Below are positions 9,599 through 20,518 of a stretch of 64,000 nucleotides of DNA, piece by piece (the stretch's first letter is position 1; the number at the start of each line of letters is the position of its first letter). The position numbers and the translations under genes are program-made. The notes under the pieces were generated by a model. It searched no databases. It was not told the DNA's origin and worked only from the letters and a program-made list of their open reading frames with translations. The DNA comes from Prochlorococcus sp. AG-402-K14 (GTDB taxonomy: Bacteria > Cyanobacteriota > Cyanobacteriia > PCC-6307 > Cyanobiaceae), in assembly GCA_003216815.1 (NCBI GenBank), contig QCIG01000003.1, positions 1 through 64,000 of the forward strand, given 5' to 3'.

Positions 9599-10918
9599 TT
9601 ATTGACGAACTAATCCCTCATATCTTTGAGAAATTACATAAGTTTGAACTTGCTTAGAGGTATCTATAGCAACCCCTACCAAAATCAGTAATGAAGTTGC
9701 CCCAAGACCTTGAAAAGTTTGAACATTAGTTGCTCTCTCTACCGCAGCAGGGACAATAGCAACTGATCCTAGAAATAAACCGCCAAGTAAAGTAAGACGG
9801 TTTTGAACACCTGAAAGATAATTCGAAGTAGAACTGCCTGGTCTTACTCCTGGTATTGCCACACCACCTTTTTTTAAATTAGCGGCAATATCTATTGGAT
9901 TAATTGTTAAAGAAGCATAAAAATAAGCAAATCCCAATATCAAGGCAAAAAAGGTAATTGCATATGGCCATGGGTTAGAGGAACCTGGATTAAGGGAACT
10001 CGCAGCCTTTATGAGTAATGGATTTTGAGTGAAATTTGCAATTGTGATAGGCAAGAAAATCAATGCAGAGGCAAAAATTATTGGCATAACTCCTCCAGCA
10101 TTTAACTTAAGAGGTAGATAACTCTGCCTACTTGGCAGCAGAGCTGTTCCACCCATTTGACTTTTTGCACTTACTATTGGAATTCTTCTCGAACCCTCTT
10201 GCACAAAAATAATACCAACAATCGTAATCAAAAAAACAATTAAAAGAATTATTATCCCCAAAACATCTGATCGATCTCCAGTTTGGGCTTTTTCAATTGT
10301 AGAGCTTAACGCTTTAGGTAAAGTTGCAACAATATTCAAGAAAATAACTAATGACGCTCCTTGGCCTATTCCTTTTTCAGTAATAATCTCACTAAGCCAC
10401 ATAACTATCATGGATCCAGTGACTAATGCCAAGGAAGTTTGAATAACAAATTCGGTTTCGCCTAAACCCTCGATTGAATACTGTCTGAGAATTAAAGCAA
10501 AAACTGTACTTTGAACCAATCCCCATCCCAACGCTACATATCTAGTAATTTGTGCAATCTTTCTTCTTCCTGCCTCGCCTTCATTTTTTTGTAAATCTTC
10601 CAATTGAGGTAATGAGGCAGTTAACAATTGGATAATGATAGACGCATTAATAAATGGAAGAATACCTAGTGCAAAAACACCTAAAGTCGAGATTCCACCA
10701 CCTGTGAAAATATCCAAAAATCCAATTAGTTGTCCTCCCTGATCAATAAAAGTTTTAAATGCCTCTCTATCTATCCCAGGCATAGGAATGTAAATTCCTA
10801 GTCGAACAATTAACAACAAGCCAAGTGTTGTGATAACTCTTCCCCGAAGCTCTTCATTTTGGAAAAGCTGGGTAATTACTTCACCTGCACTTGGATTACG
10901 ACCACGACTTATTAACAT
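9599..10918 (-). CDS. secY: protein translocase subunit SecY
   Basis: The 439-aa channel subunit of the Sec translocon, serving both plasma and thylakoid membranes in cyanobacteria. About ten hydrophobic segments are visible, with signature stretches LGIYIPMPGIDREAF near the N-terminus and FAYFYASLTINP in the C-terminal half. It lies between rplO and adk, the conserved spc arrangement. Confidence 0.97.
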   Translation of the reverse strand: MLISRGRNPSAGEVITQLFQNEELRGRVITTLGLLLIVRLGIYIPMPGIDREAFKTFIDQGGQLIGFLDIFTGGGISTLGVFALGILPFINASIIIQLLTASLPQLEDLQKNEGEAGRRKIAQITRYVALGWGLVQSTVFALILRQYSIEGLGETEFVIQTSLALVTGSMIVMWLSEIITEKGIGQGASLVIFLNIVATLPKALSSTIEKAQTGDRSDVLGIIILLIVFLITIVGIIFVQEGSRRIPIVSAKSQMGGTALLPSRQSYLPLKLNAGGVMPIIFASALIFLPITIANFTQNPLLIKAASSLNPGSSNPWPYAITFFALILGFAYFYASLTINPIDIAANLKKGGVAIPGVRPGSSTSNYLSGVQNRLTLLGGLFLGSVAIVPAAVERATNVQTFQGLGATSLLILVGVAIDTSKQVQTYVISQRYEGLVRQ

Positions 10919-10979
10919 TTAAAAATGATTAATTTATTTAAGGCTAATTTATAAAAAATATATTTTCAATAAGAACAAC

Positions 10980-11432
10980 TCAAGTATATAACTCACATGT
11001 TCCTCCAGCTTCTTCAATTTTCTTTTTAGCTGATGTTGTAAAAGCTGCTGCTTGAACAGTTAATTTAATTTCTAATTTACCATTACCAAGAATTTTGAGA
11101 GGGTCTTTAGGTTTTGTGATGATACCTTCTTTAACCAATAAATCAAGGTTTACTACTGTCCCATCTTTGAGTGTATTCAACCTGGAAACATTGAGGACAG
11201 TAAAGTTTTTCTGATTAACTATTGGGAAATGCTTTAATTTTGGAACTCGCCTATATAAAGGCATCTGGCCACCTTCAAACCCTGGTCGAGTAGGTCTTCC
11301 TGAACGGGATTTTTGCCCTCTCATCCCAAAGCCACAACTAGCTCCTTGACCAGCAGCAATACCGCGGCCTTTACGCATTTTCTTGCGTCTAGATCCTTGA
11401 TTTGACTGAAGGGATTCCAATTTAATAGTCAT
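10980..11432 (-). CDS. rplO: 50S ribosomal protein L15
   Basis: A 150-aa L15 with the glycine-rich N-terminal segment [20 protein letters not shown] and [18 protein letters not shown]. It follows rpsE directly: no rpmD (L30) gene is present between them, as is usual in cyanobacteria. Confidence 0.97.
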   Translation of the reverse strand: MTIKLESLQSNQGSRRKKMRKGRGIAAGQGASCGFGMRGQKSRSGRPTRPGFEGGQMPLYRRVPKLKHFPIVNQKNFTVLNVSRLNTLKDGTVVNLDLLVKEGIITKPKDPLKILGNGKLEIKLTVQAAAFTTSAKKKIEEAGGTCELYT

Positions 11433-11438
11433 GATTTT

Positions 11439-12065
11439 TTAAGAATAAATCTGCTCAAGTGAAATACCACGCTCTCTCGCTGCGGCTTTATGAGTCCTCA
11501 ACTCACTTAATGCAACCATTGCAGCACGAGCATTATTAAGAGGAGTCTTACTACCTAATCTCTTCGCAAGCACATTTTTAATCCCTGCTAATTCTAAAAC
11601 AGTACGAATTGAGCCTCCAGCGATTACACCTGTTCCAGGCGCTGCTGGACGTATTAATACACTTGCCGCACCATCTCTTCCATTAGAAAGAGTTGGTATG
11701 GAGCTATTTCGTGTCAAAGGAACACGAACTAAATGTTTTTTGCCATCGGCCACACCTTTACGTACAGCACCAATGACATCTCCAGCTTTACCCACACCAA
11801 CACCGACTTGACCTTTTTCATTGCCAACTACAACTATTGCCCTAAAACTCATTTTCTTTCCACCTTTGACTGTTTTGGAGACTCTTCTAATTTGAACAAC
11901 ACGTTCTTGCCATTCAGAGTCTCTTTCTTGTCCTCTTCTATCTCTCCTCCCTCCACGCTTTTCGCCTCTGTTACGACGATTTTCCTGTCTGCCATCAGCT
12001 GCAGGAGGAGCATCTGATGATCCAGAAGTTTGTTTATTTTGGGACTGGTTTTTAGAGTCTGTCAT
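11439..12065 (-). CDS. rpsE: 30S ribosomal protein S5
   Basis: A 208-aa S5. The core begins at about residue 53 ([20 protein letters not shown]) and contains [24 protein letters not shown] and [22 protein letters not shown]. The first 50 residues are a low-complexity N/R/G/E extension ([18 protein letters not shown]), as seen in other marine cyanobacterial S5 proteins. Confidence 0.97.
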   Translation of the reverse strand: MTDSKNQSQNKQTSGSSDAPPAADGRQENRRNRGEKRGGRRDRRGQERDSEWQERVVQIRRVSKTVKGGKKMSFRAIVVVGNEKGQVGVGVGKAGDVIGAVRKGVADGKKHLVRVPLTRNSSIPTLSNGRDGAASVLIRPAAPGTGVIAGGSIRTVLELAGIKNVLAKRLGSKTPLNNARAAMVALSELRTHKAAARERGISLEQIYS

Positions 12066-12079
12066 TATTCAAACAATGA

Positions 12080-12448
12080 TTAAAAGTTCAAGCCTGCCAT
12101 TCTGGCAGCTTCGGCTAGAGCTTTAACCCTGCCATGATAGATGTTCCCACCTCTGTCAAAGATAACTTGTTTGATGCCTTTTGATAAAGCTTTTTTCGCA
12201 ACAAGCTCTCCTACTGCTGTGGAGGCATCGCAACTTCCAGCATTAACTTTTAGAGAAGCTTTTAGATCTTTATCAAGAGTTGATGCTGCACATATAGTGT
12301 TTTGAGCATCATCATCTATTATTTGGGCATAGATGTGGTTGTTAGAGCGAAAAACCGCCAGTCTTGGTCGAGCCTCTGTGCCGTTTAAGTGTCTTCTCAA
12401 ACGTTTATGTCGCTTTTGGGTCTGTTGTTTTCTAGAAAGTTTTGACAT
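12080..12448 (-). CDS. rplR: 50S ribosomal protein L18
   Basis: A 122-aa L18 (5S rRNA-binding) with [21 protein letters not shown], the conserved [14 protein letters not shown] segment and the C-terminal [20 protein letters not shown] motif. It lies between rplF and rpsE. Confidence 0.97.
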   Translation of the reverse strand: MSKLSRKQQTQKRHKRLRRHLNGTEARPRLAVFRSNNHIYAQIIDDDAQNTICAASTLDKDLKASLKVNAGSCDASTAVGELVAKKALSKGIKQVIFDRGGNIYHGRVKALAEAARMAGLNF

Positions 12449-12481
12449 GACTAAAAAAATTAAAAAAACAAATAAGCAAAA

Positions 12482-13021
12482 TTAAGCTTTGCCAGATTTA
12501 CCAGCTTTTCTAATAATCTGTTCTCCTTCATATTTGATTCCTTTACCTTTATAAGGTTCTGGTGGTCTAATTGCTCTTATTTTTGCAGCTTCATTGCCAA
12601 CTAATTCTTTATCTGGTCCAGTTACAATGACATTTGTATTATTTTCAACTTTAAAAATTATGCCTTCTGGAGGAATAACTTCAACAGGATGACTATAACC
12701 CGCACTGACAACAAGTGTTTTCCCTTTTACCTGAGCTCTTGAACCAACACCAACAATTTCAAGTTTTTTTGTAAAACCATTGCTAACTCCTTCAACCATA
12801 TTTGCAACAAGAGATCTACATAATCCATGCATTTCCCTAGACTTTCTCTTTTCATTTAAAGGTTTAACAACAATTGAATTGTCATTTTTAGTAAGGCTAA
12901 CTCCATCGGGAAGGGTTCTCTGGAGTTGCCCTTTTGGACCTTTCACAGTGATTGAAAGACCTTCAAATGTGACATCTACCTTTTCAGGAAGGGAGATCGG
13001 TTTTTTTCCAGTACGAGACAT
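12482..13021 (-). CDS. rplF: 50S ribosomal protein L6
   Basis: A 179-aa L6 with two similar alpha/beta domains. The N-terminus is [17 protein letters not shown], and the C-terminal signature is [20 protein letters not shown], near the sarcin-ricin contact. It lies between rpsH and rplR. Confidence 0.97.
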   Translation of the reverse strand: MSRTGKKPISLPEKVDVTFEGLSITVKGPKGQLQRTLPDGVSLTKNDNSIVVKPLNEKRKSREMHGLCRSLVANMVEGVSNGFTKKLEIVGVGSRAQVKGKTLVVSAGYSHPVEVIPPEGIIFKVENNTNVIVTGPDKELVGNEAAKIRAIRPPEPYKGKGIKYEGEQIIRKAGKSGKA

Positions 13022-13038
13022 AATAAATACCTAATCAA

Positions 13039-13440
13039 TCAACAGACGTAGCAGAGGACTTCTCCTCCAACACCTTGTTTACGTGCATCACGATCACTCA
13101 TGACTCCCTTAGAGGTAGAAATTATTGCCACTCCAAGACCCCCTAAAACTTTTGGTAGTCCTCGAGTATTTTTATAAATCCTAAGCCCAGGTTTACTAAC
13201 TCGCTGCATTGAGCGAATAATAGGTGAGCGATGCTTACCAGTATATTTCAAACCAAGAATGAGCTGCTTTTTAAAGCCTTCTCCTTCTTCATTGATTTCT
13301 GCAATAAATCCCTCACGCTGAAGAACTTTAGCAATGCTAAGAGACATTCTTGAAGCAGGAACTTTTGTATTTTCATGACGTTTTTCACTTGCATTTCTTA
13401 TGCGAGTGAGCATGTCTGAAATTGGATCATGGTTGGCCAT
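13039..13440 (-). CDS. rpsH: 30S ribosomal protein S8
   Basis: A 133-aa S8 with [15 protein letters not shown] at the start and the C-terminal motif [20 protein letters not shown]. It follows rplE directly, so rpsN (S14) is absent from its classical place, as expected for cyanobacteria. Confidence 0.97.
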   Translation of the reverse strand: MANHDPISDMLTRIRNASEKRHENTKVPASRMSLSIAKVLQREGFIAEINEEGEGFKKQLILGLKYTGKHRSPIIRSMQRVSKPGLRIYKNTRGLPKVLGGLGVAIISTSKGVMSDRDARKQGVGGEVLCYVC

Positions 13441-13459
13441 AGTATTTAGCTAATCAAAC

Positions 13460-13999
13460 TCATTTTTTACGGAAGGGCATTCCCATTTCACTTAGGAGAG
13501 CCTTGCCTTGTTCGTCAGAAGAGGCACTGGTCACAATTGTGATATCCATGCCTCTAATAGTGTCGACTTTGTCAAAAGTGACCTCAGGGAAAATAAGTTG
13601 TTCTTTGACTCCAATGGTGTAATTCCCTCTGCCATCAAAGCTTTTCGGATTAACACCACGAAAATCTCTGATTCTTGGAAGCGCCAAATTAATAAACCTT
13701 TCCAAGAATGCATACATACGATCACCTCTAAGTGTGACTGAGCAACCTATTGGCATTCCTTGTCTGATCTTAAAGGTAGCAATTGCTTTCTTTGCCCTTG
13801 TCACAAGAGCCTTTTGCCCGGAAATGGTTGCCATTTCAGCGAGAGAAGCTTCTAGAGATTTTGAATTCTGAGCAGCTTCACCTAGTCCTCTATTCAAAGT
13901 GACTTTTTGCACCTTAGGGACTTGATGAACATTTTTTAGACCAAGATCTTTTAAAAGTTTTGGTCTAATTGTCTCTCGATAGCGGTTTTTTAATGACAT
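13460..13999 (-). CDS. rplE: 50S ribosomal protein L5
   Basis: A 179-aa L5 with [37 protein letters not shown] and the C-terminal [21 protein letters not shown]. An 89-bp spacer to rplX upstream is longer than most in this cluster. Confidence 0.97.
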   Translation of the reverse strand: MSLKNRYRETIRPKLLKDLGLKNVHQVPKVQKVTLNRGLGEAAQNSKSLEASLAEMATISGQKALVTRAKKAIATFKIRQGMPIGCSVTLRGDRMYAFLERFINLALPRIRDFRGVNPKSFDGRGNYTIGVKEQLIFPEVTFDKVDTIRGMDITIVTSASSDEQGKALLSEMGMPFRKK

Positions 14000-14088
14000 G
14001 GCTGGAAAAAAGTTAATTCTGGTCTTGGTCAGAATTCAATTAGGGAAAGATAGTCTGCTTTAGTTAATTCAGACAAAGGGATAGTGAA

Positions 14089-14445
14089 TTAATCAATTAA
14101 TTCCCCTGTCTTTTTTAATCGTCGTTTCTTTGATCCGTCTTTATCTACAAAAATTTCAACCTTGCTAGCAACTTTTTCTTTAGTTGAGTAAATCATTACA
14201 TTTGAAGCATGCAAAGAAGTTTCTTTTGTCTCTATTCGACCAGTTTCTCCTTCCTGTGAAGGTTTTACGTGCTTTGTTCTTTGATTAATTCCTTCCACTA
14301 CAACTCTATTCTCATATGGAAGTGTTTGAAGAACTTCTCCAGTTTTCCCCTTGTCCTTTCCTGAAATGATCTGAACTGTATCTCCTTTACGAATCTTCAT
14401 TTTGATCCGATCAGAAGAAGCTTTAGTTTTGTTTGATGCTGACAT
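14089..14445 (-). CDS. rplX: 50S ribosomal protein L24
   Basis: A 118-aa L24 with the KOW motif [20 protein letters not shown] (residues about 17-36) and [19 protein letters not shown]. It starts 2 nt after the rplN stop. Confidence 0.97.
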   Translation of the reverse strand: MSASNKTKASSDRIKMKIRKGDTVQIISGKDKGKTGEVLQTLPYENRVVVEGINQRTKHVKPSQEGETGRIETKETSLHASNVMIYSTKEKVASKVEIFVDKDGSKKRRLKKTGELID

Positions 14446-14447
14446 GA

Positions 14448-14813
14448 CTAAATAACCTCCGGAGCTAAGGAGACAATTTTCGTAAAATTGCGCTCTCTTA
14501 ATTCTCGAGCAACTGGTCCAAATACCCTTGTACCTCTTGGATTCTGATCATCATTGATAAGAACAGCAGCATTGTCATCAAAGCGAATTGAATTCCCGGT
14601 CTCTCTTCGCATTGTTGCCCTGGTACGAACTACAACAGCTTTAACAACATCTGATTTCTTAACTCCCATATTAGGCATCGCATCTTTAACAGAAGCAACA
14701 ATTACATCGCCTACATGGGCATAACGACGATTAGACCCCAAAACCCTTATGCACTGCAGACGCTTAGCACCACTATTGTCTGCAACAGTGAGGAATGTTT
14801 CTTGCTGAATCAT
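14448..14813 (-). CDS. rplN: 50S ribosomal protein L14
   Basis: A 121-aa L14 beginning [19 protein letters not shown] and containing the [20 protein letters not shown] signature. It overlaps rpsQ by 4 nt (ATGA). Confidence 0.97.
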   Translation of the reverse strand: MIQQETFLTVADNSGAKRLQCIRVLGSNRRYAHVGDVIVASVKDAMPNMGVKKSDVVKAVVVRTRATMRRETGNSIRFDDNAAVLINDDQNPRGTRVFGPVARELRERNFTKIVSLAPEVI

Positions 14814-15076
14814 TTTGCCGCCTCCTTAGATTTCATTCCTTTGATAAGGACTTCGGAGACAGTCCATCGCTTGTGAGCGCTTATAGGAGGTGACTCTTTA
14901 ATCCGAACCCTATCTCCCACTTTGCAATTATTATCAGCATCATGAGCTTTATATCGTTTGGTACGACTGATAATTTTTTGGTAGATAGGGTGTGGAAATC
15001 GATTTTCCACAGCAACGACAACTGTCTTTTGCATTTTGTCACTGACGACAGTGCCGACCATTTCCTTAAGTGCCAT
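14810..15076 (-). CDS. rpsQ: 30S ribosomal protein S17
   Basis: An 88-aa S17 with [38 protein letters not shown] and the [19 protein letters not shown] signature. It is coupled to rplN by a 4-nt overlap. Confidence 0.97.
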   Translation of the reverse strand: MALKEMVGTVVSDKMQKTVVVAVENRFPHPIYQKIISRTKRYKAHDADNNCKVGDRVRIKESPPISAHKRWTVSEVLIKGMKSKEAAK

Positions 15077-15086
15077 AACTAAAAAA

Positions 15087-15299
15087 TCAAGATGATGTGT
15101 TTGAGCGACTGCGCTCGTTAGAAACCGTTAAGAGTTGAGCCAACTCAATTCGAGCCTCTTTGAAACGGTGAGTTTTAGTTAGCTGTCTAGTAGCTTGCTT
15201 AAAACGAAGATCAAAAAGTTCTTTACGAAGATTCTCAATCTTGTCTGATATCTCTGAATCAGAGAGAGCACGAACCTCTTTGGTAGTTGTTTTACTCAT
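15087..15299 (-). CDS. rpmC: 50S ribosomal protein L29
   Basis: A 70-aa L29 made of two helices, with [20 protein letters not shown] as the core signature. It lies between rplP and rpsQ. Confidence 0.96.
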   Translation of the reverse strand: MSKTTTKEVRALSDSEISDKIENLRKELFDLRFKQATRQLTKTHRFKEARIELAQLLTVSNERSRSNTSS

Positions 15300-15304
15300 A
15301 GTTA

Positions 15305-15775
15305 TTACTCCGAAGTAACTGCTTTAGTGTCAGCAGAATTTGTCTTTCCCTGGTCTGGATCTTGCTCTAGGGAAATAAATTTTGTCTTTACTGGCAACTT
15401 GTATTGAGCAAGACGCATTGCCTCTTTTGCAATTTCTTCTGTGATTTCTTCTCCACCCATTTCAAATAAAATTCGACCAGGCTTGACAACTGCAACCCAA
15501 AATTCTGGATTACCTTTACCAGAACCCATTCTTGTTTCAGCGGGTCTCATAGTGACTGGCTTATCGGGAAAAATACGAATCCAAATCTGTCCTCCCCTTT
15601 TGACATAACGAGTCATAGCTCGTCGACTTGCCTCTATTTGCCTTGAGGTTACCCACCCACAGTCTTGGGCTTGCAATGCAAACTGACCGAAAGCGATTTT
15701 GTTGCCTCTTGTGGCAATGCCGCGCATTCGGCCTCTTTGTTGTTTGCGAAATTTAGTTCTTTTGGGACTAAGCAT
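15305..15775 (-). CDS. rplP: 50S ribosomal protein L16
   Basis: A 156-aa L16 with [40 protein letters not shown] and the [18 protein letters not shown] loop that points toward the peptidyl-transferase centre. The C-terminal tail ([16 protein letters not shown]) is longer than in Escherichia coli. Confidence 0.97.
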   Translation of the reverse strand: MLSPKRTKFRKQQRGRMRGIATRGNKIAFGQFALQAQDCGWVTSRQIEASRRAMTRYVKRGGQIWIRIFPDKPVTMRPAETRMGSGKGNPEFWVAVVKPGRILFEMGGEEITEEIAKEAMRLAQYKLPVKTKFISLEQDPDQGKTNSADTKAVTSE

Positions 15776-15787
15776 GATTAAGACTCC

Positions 15788-16522
15788 TTATTTACTTTCA
15801 TTGGAACGATCCTCAAATTGTTGAGGTCTTCGACTACCCCTATTGCGCCGAGGAGAAGACCCAACAGGTAATGGCTGTTCTTCTTTTGGAAGAACTTCGC
15901 CTTTAAAAACCCATACTTTGATTCCTAAAACTCCATAGGTAGTACTGGCAACTTTAGTTGCATAATCGATTTCTGCTCTCAAAGTATGTAGAGGGACTCT
16001 TCCTTCACGTGTCCATTCGGAACGTGCAATTTCGGCTCCGTTCAACCTTCCACCAACTTGAATTTTCAGTCCTAAAACACCAGCTCTTTGTGCTCTTTGA
16101 ACCGCCATTCGTATTGTTCGCCTAAATGCAACACGCTTTTCTAATTGCTGAGCAATATATTCAGCCAGCAAATAAGCATCAGCATCAACTTTTTCAACTT
16201 CAACAACATTAATACGTACTTGCCTATTTCTATCACCAATAGTTTTTTGAATACCAGATCTCAGTTCTTCAATACCACTTCCTTGCCTGCCAACAATTAC
16301 TCCAGGGCGAGCAGTTTTTAATTCGACCTCAAGTTGATCAGCTTTTCGAGCAATTAATACATCACTGATCCCGGCAGCACCATATTTTTTTTTGATGAAA
16401 GTACGAATACGATCATCTTCTTGAAGTAGTAAAGGGTAAGTTTTACTTGGCGCATACCATTTAGAACGATGCTCTTGGGTGATCCCGAGCCTAATTCCAG
16501 TAGGGTGAATTTTATGTCCCAT
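15788..16522 (-). CDS. rpsC: 30S ribosomal protein S3
   Basis: A 244-aa S3 with [20 protein letters not shown], the KH domain ([20 protein letters not shown]) and the C-terminal [16 protein letters not shown]. The ATG at 16522 overlaps the rplV stop in a TGATG arrangement. The open frame runs upstream to 16582, but that is rplV shadow. The C-terminus is basic ([14 protein letters not shown]). Confidence 0.97.
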   Translation of the reverse strand: MGHKIHPTGIRLGITQEHRSKWYAPSKTYPLLLQEDDRIRTFIKKKYGAAGISDVLIARKADQLEVELKTARPGVIVGRQGSGIEELRSGIQKTIGDRNRQVRINVVEVEKVDADAYLLAEYIAQQLEKRVAFRRTIRMAVQRAQRAGVLGLKIQVGGRLNGAEIARSEWTREGRVPLHTLRAEIDYATKVASTTYGVLGIKVWVFKGEVLPKEEQPLPVGSSPRRNRGSRRPQQFEDRSNESK

Positions 16523-16902
16523 CAGTCTGATTCCTCTGAATTGGTTGGTTGGTTGGCCGAAACAGAAATGCTGATATGACATGTCTGCTTTTTGATAGCA
16601 AATGCTCTGCCTTGAGCCCTAGGCCTATACCGTTTCATTGGTGGGCCCATGTCAGCCGTAGCAGTGGTAATCACCAAAGAAGAAGGATCAAGACCAAGAT
16701 TATGTTCTGCATTTGCAACTGCTGATCGTAATACCTTCGTTATTGGATCCGTTGATCTGTAAGGCATGAATTCAAGCATGATTAATGCATCTCTGTAAGT
16801 TCTTCCTCTGATTTGATCAAGAACACGTCTTACTTTTGAAGCAGACCCGCGAATATAACGCCCATGAGCTTGAGCTGCTGTTTTAGTTGATGAAGTAGTC
16901 AT
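16522..16902 (-). CDS. rplV: 50S ribosomal protein L22
   Basis: A 126-aa L22 with [20 protein letters not shown], a loop lining the exit tunnel and the [17 protein letters not shown]-terminal segment. It overlaps rpsC by one base (TGATG). Confidence 0.97.
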   Translation of the reverse strand: MTTSSTKTAAQAHGRYIRGSASKVRRVLDQIRGRTYRDALIMLEFMPYRSTDPITKVLRSAVANAEHNLGLDPSSLVITTATADMGPPMKRYRPRAQGRAFAIKKQTCHISISVSANQPTNSEESD

Positions 16903-16904
16903 GA

Positions 16905-17180
16905 TTAACGAGCTCCTTTTTTATCTCTAATGTGACCTTTGTAGGTTCGAGTTGGAGCAAACTCTCCTAACTTGTGTCCAACCATTTGCTCAGTTATAAA
17001 AACAGGTATATGGCTCTTTCCATTATGAATGGCAATTGTATGGCCGATCATCATCGGCAAAATAGTTGAGGATCTGGACCAAGTTTTGATGACAGTTTTA
17101 TCATCATTAGAGTTTTGCTTCTCAATTTTACGAAGCAAACTGTCTGAAATAAAAGGCCCTTTTTTAAGTGAACGTCCCAT
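16905..17180 (-). CDS. rpsS: 30S ribosomal protein S19
   Basis: A 91-aa S19 with [42 protein letters not shown] and [14 protein letters not shown]. It lies between rplB and rplV, 2 nt from rplV. Confidence 0.97.
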   Translation of the reverse strand: MGRSLKKGPFISDSLLRKIEKQNSNDDKTVIKTWSRSSTILPMMIGHTIAIHNGKSHIPVFITEQMVGHKLGEFAPTRTYKGHIRDKKGAR

Positions 17181-17215
17181 ATTAATTTAAAAGAATTGGT
17201 AAAAAGAGATAGAAA

Positions 17216-18079
17216 TCATGAGTCGCGACCTCCTCTACTACGTTTAGAGACCCTGCGACGTTTTCGAAGAACATACTTATTACTAGGTTTATTCTTCTTC
17301 CTAGTTTTCAAACCAAGAGCCGCCTTACCCCAAGGAGTAACAGGACCGGCACGTCCAACTGGGGCCTTGCCCTCTCCTCCTCCATGCGGGTGGTCACATG
17401 GGTTCATGACACTTCCTCTAACTTGAGGACGTCTGCCAAGCCATCTTCTCCTTCCAGCTTTTCCAAGGCTTGTATTTCTAATTTCAGAATTTCCTACCTC
17501 TCCAAGGGTGGCATAGCATTCTTTTCTTACTAAACGAACCTCAGTTGAGGGTAATTTCAATGCAACATAATCCCCTTCTTTAGCCATAACTTGGGCACTA
17601 GCTCCAGCTGAGCGAACCATCTGTCCCCCTCGTCCCGGATACAACTCAACACAATGAACACTAGAACCTAAGGGCATTGAGGAAAGTGGTAAAGCATTAC
17701 CATTCTCGATTGGTGCATCTGGACCTGAAAGAACTTCTTGACCAACAGCTACACCTGCAGGAGCAAGAATATATCTCTTCTCTCCATCTGAATAGAAAAG
17801 TAAAGCAAGTCTTGCATTGCGATGAGGGTCATAATGTATTGCTGCAACTTTTGCGGAAACACCATGCTTATTACGACGAAAATCAACAATCCTATATAAC
17901 CTTTTGTGCCCCCCTCCTCTATGTCTACAAGTAATAACTCCTCTATTATTGCGCCCTTTCTTTCGATGCTTAGATACTACAAGGGAGCGCTCAGGCTTAC
18001 TAGCAGTAACTTCACTAAAGTCAGTTACTACTCTTGTACGAGTACCAGGGGTATAGGGTTTGAAACTTCTTATTGCCAT
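17216..18079 (-). CDS. rplB: 50S ribosomal protein L2
   Basis: A 287-aa L2 with [20 protein letters not shown] and the C-terminal peptidyl-transferase-proximal segment [20 protein letters not shown] containing the conserved histidine. A strong GGAGG ribosome-binding site sits upstream of the ATG at 18079. Confidence 0.97.
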   Translation of the reverse strand: MAIRSFKPYTPGTRTRVVTDFSEVTASKPERSLVVSKHRKKGRNNRGVITCRHRGGGHKRLYRIVDFRRNKHGVSAKVAAIHYDPHRNARLALLFYSDGEKRYILAPAGVAVGQEVLSGPDAPIENGNALPLSSMPLGSSVHCVELYPGRGGQMVRSAGASAQVMAKEGDYVALKLPSTEVRLVRKECYATLGEVGNSEIRNTSLGKAGRRRWLGRRPQVRGSVMNPCDHPHGGGEGKAPVGRAGPVTPWGKAALGLKTRKKNKPSNKYVLRKRRRVSKRSRGGRDS

Positions 18080-18083
18080 TGTT

Positions 18084-18395
18084 TTAAGCCTCCTCAGATT
18101 CTGGGAACAACTGGATTGAGTTGCCTTCGGCTAAACGAACCACAGCCTTTTTCACTTGCGGCCTCTTTCCAGAAAATCTACCAACTCTTCTACTTTTCCT
18201 TGGAGGATTCATAGTACTAATACCAAGAACCTTGACATCAAACATTTTTTCAATAGCAGATTTTATATCAGGCTTGGCAGCTCTAGGATCAACTTCAAAA
18301 GTGTACTGATTTAAATCCAATGCTTTCGTAGCCTTTTCAGTGATTAGAGGCCGCTTAATAACATCAGTTAGTCGATTATCAAAAAATTTAGTCAT
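18084..18395 (-). CDS. rplW: 50S ribosomal protein L23
   Basis: A 103-aa L23 with the conserved [20 protein letters not shown] and [14 protein letters not shown] segments. It forms the docking site for trigger factor and SRP at the exit tunnel. The ATG at 18395 has AGGAGG 9 nt upstream, which decides the start against the longer frame to 18434. It overlaps rplD by 8 nt. Confidence 0.96.
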   Translation of the reverse strand: MTKFFDNRLTDVIKRPLITEKATKALDLNQYTFEVDPRAAKPDIKSAIEKMFDVKVLGISTMNPPRKSRRVGRFSGKRPQVKKAVVRLAEGNSIQLFPESEEA

Positions 18396-19023
18396 TACCG
18401 TAGACCTCCTTAATAGTAGATAATGCGTCTTCACCTATTACCAATGAATTGGCATTGAGAAGGTCAAACACATTTAATTGATCAGCAGAAATTAGCTTGA
18501 TTTTTTCTAAGTTTCTAATCGAGCGCTTTATAATCTCTGAAGGATTTTTGAGAATAATCAAAATCTTTCCTTCAGAAGAAATTCCTACTCGCTTGAGTAG
18601 AGCAACAATTTCACTTGTCTTAGGAACTTCAAGTTTTGAGCCGAAGTCTTTAATTATTTTCGCGTCTGAAATTCTACTCATCAGAGCAGTACGAAGAGCT
18701 AGCCTTCGCTCCTTCCTATTCATTTCCAAATTATATTTCCTAGGCTTAGGACCAAATACAATTCCACCTCCTGGACGAAGAGGAGTTCTAATAGAGCCTT
18801 GCCTTGCTCTACCTGTACCCTTTTGCTTGTAGGGTTTTCTTCCACCGCCTCGTACCTCAGATCTAGTCAAAGTGCTTGCCGTCCCTTGACGACTGTGGGC
18901 CTGCTGTCGCAAAACGGCTCGATGCAATAGATCAACTGCTGTGGATTCTTTGGCAGTTTTTAAATCAATTGATAATTCGCCAGACTCTTTGCCTTGCCAA
19001 TCAAGAACAGTACAGTTAGCCAT
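18388..19023 (-). CDS. rplD: 50S ribosomal protein L4
   Basis: A 211-aa L4 with the tunnel loop [19 protein letters not shown] and [14 protein letters not shown]. Two adjacent ATG codons (19026 and 19023) are possible. AAAGGAGGT lies immediately upstream, and the second ATG gives the better spacing and the N-terminus MANCTVLDW. It overlaps the rplC stop by one base. Confidence 0.96.
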   Translation of the reverse strand: MANCTVLDWQGKESGELSIDLKTAKESTAVDLLHRAVLRQQAHSRQGTASTLTRSEVRGGGRKPYKQKGTGRARQGSIRTPLRPGGGIVFGPKPRKYNLEMNRKERRLALRTALMSRISDAKIIKDFGSKLEVPKTSEIVALLKRVGISSEGKILIILKNPSEIIKRSIRNLEKIKLISADQLNVFDLLNANSLVIGEDALSTIKEVYGND

Positions 19024-19679
19024 CATTTACCTCCTTTCTGGGTAGAGACGCCAACTCTTTTGGCAGGTCTTATGTTTAAAAGAGCTCCAGGCTTACCTGG
19101 AACAGATCCTTTGACTACTAAAAGATTTTGATCAATATCTATCTTTAGAATTTCGAGGCCTCTTGTAGTGACTTTTTTACCACCATAACGACCTGCCATT
19201 CTCTTCCCAGGATAGACACGACCAGGAGTGGTTCCAGCTCCTGTTGAACCAGGTAATCGATGATTCTTTGATCCGTGACTCATAGGCCCTCGACTAAACC
19301 CATGACGCTTTTGATAACCTGCGAACCCCCTACCCATCGTGTCTCCACTCACATCAACCTTTTGACCTGTTTCAAAATCATCGACTGTTATCGAAGCTCC
19401 AAGTTCAAATTCACTTGAATTTTCGACTCGGTATTCTCGAAGATGGCGCAAAAGATCATCTCCAGATTTTGCAAGATGACCTTTTGAAGGCTTGTTAATT
19501 AACTTTTCACGAATTGATTGAAAGCCTATCTGTACAGCGGCATAGCCATCAGTATCAGAAGACTTCAATTGAGTGATTCGACAGGGACCCGCTTCTATCA
19601 AAGTGACTGGAACGGCTCTGCCTTGATCATCGAAGAGTTGGGACATACCCAACTTCTTTCCTAAGATTCCTGGAGACAT
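19023..19679 (-). CDS. rplC: 50S ribosomal protein L3
   Basis: A 218-aa L3 beginning [20 protein letters not shown], with [20 protein letters not shown] and [19 protein letters not shown], the segment reaching the peptidyl-transferase centre. The frame is open to 19718, but the ATG at 19679 gives the family N-terminus. It is the first gene of the minus-strand cluster; rpsJ is not upstream, as expected for cyanobacteria, where it sits in the str operon. Confidence 0.96.
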   Translation of the reverse strand: MSPGILGKKLGMSQLFDDQGRAVPVTLIEAGPCRITQLKSSDTDGYAAVQIGFQSIREKLINKPSKGHLAKSGDDLLRHLREYRVENSSEFELGASITVDDFETGQKVDVSGDTMGRGFAGYQKRHGFSRGPMSHGSKNHRLPGSTGAGTTPGRVYPGKRMAGRYGGKKVTTRGLEILKIDIDQNLLVVKGSVPGKPGALLNIRPAKRVGVSTQKGGK

Positions 19680-20048
19680 TGAGTTAAGTAAACGCCAGCA
19701 AAATGTCAATCTGTTCACAGAAAGACTTGGAATCTGAATAAATCGCCTATCTAGCCAAAAAAGTTGAAATTAATTTAAGTTCAATTTATTTGGGAAAATG
19801 CTAGCGACAATCAGCTGGCTGAGACTTTTCCAAACTCTTCACAAAGTTCAAATAGTATCTCGACAAAAGAAATTAAATTCCTCTGTACTGGCCAAAAAGA
19901 CTAAACGCAAACGTCTAGTCAGCTCAAGCATCTAGAGGCCCGGCTAGCGGGCGGGCATAGAAAAGCTTTAGCAACTTATAAGATTACACCACTATCGTCC
20001 ATTTTGTGTGATGCTTCAGTTGAATAAGATAAAGAATTTGATTTAAAG
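19680..20048. other. 369-bp divergent intergenic region between rplC and ndhN
   Basis: This region must hold the promoters of the ribosomal cluster (leftward) and of ndhN-ldpA (rightward). I could not assign a convincing -10 for either. It contains a possible 45-codon ORF (19798-19935) and, directly after it, a G+C-rich hairpin GCCCG-GCTAG-CGGGC (19938-19952). That hairpin stands out in A+T-rich surroundings and is not followed by a T run. Confidence 0.5.
19798..19935 (+). CDS. possible 45-aa basic small protein (weak)
   Basis: An ATG-initiated ORF beginning MLATISWLRLFQTLHK and ending in a basic stretch (LAKKTKRKRLVSSSI) before TAG. A purine-rich GGGAAA precedes the ATG. No family is recognised. 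It could be chance, since it lies in the 5' regulatory region between rplC and ndhN. A hairpin begins 3 nt after its stop. Confidence 0.2.
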   Translation: MLATISWLRLFQTLHKVQIVSRQKKLNSSVLAKKTKRKRLVSSSI

Positions 20049-20513
20049 ATGCCTTTATTACTATCTGGTCAGAAATTTCGCACTGATCTCGAATTATTTG
20101 GGTGTCTTGCCATACTTACTCCATTAGAAGGAGGTGCAGAAACTCGCTTACTTCGAAGACTTAGAGCTGGTGGTTATCAGACACAAATAATATCAGCAAG
20201 AGGGCTAGGAGATCCTGTAGTCTTTCTTACACAATTACATGGCATTAGGCCCCCACATTTGGGTCATCAAAATGTAGGAAGGAATGGAGCCTTAGGCGAA
20301 GTCCAACAAGTTATTCCTCAATTAAATGAATTATTAGTAGAAGACAAACCCTTGGTTCTTTGGTTACTAGAGGGACAAGTTTTATCAAAGTCAGAATTAC
20401 TATCAATTAATAATCTTTGCCAAAAAGAACCACGTATAAAAATTGTTATTGAAATGGGGGGGGCTCGAAATATTAAATGGCAAGCGCTGATTGACTTCAT
20501 CAATAAAAATTAA
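20049..20513 (+). CDS. ndhN: NAD(P)H-quinone oxidoreductase subunit N
   Basis: A 154-aa peripheral subunit of the cyanobacterial NDH-1 complex, which carries cyclic electron flow and respiration on the thylakoid membrane. Recognised from the [18 protein letters not shown] and [19 protein letters not shown] segments, which are specific to the NdhN family. It has no catalytic cofactor motif. It is followed 5 bp later by ldpA, a pairing seen in cyanobacteria. Confidence 0.93.
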   Translation: MPLLLSGQKFRTDLELFGCLAILTPLEGGAETRLLRRLRAGGYQTQIISARGLGDPVVFLTQLHGIRPPHLGHQNVGRNGALGEVQQVIPQLNELLVEDKPLVLWLLEGQVLSKSELLSINNLCQKEPRIKIVIEMGGARNIKWQALIDFINKN

Positions 20514-20518
20514 TAAAG

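Noticed and set aside
10980..14088. Missing rpsN, rpmD and infA in the ribosomal cluster
   Set aside because: Expected for cyanobacteria, where rpsN lies elsewhere and L30 is absent; not a loss event.
19704..19709. TTGACA on the minus strand 25 nt before the rplC start
   Set aside because: No acceptable -10 at 15-19 nt; it would also place the start site inside rplC.
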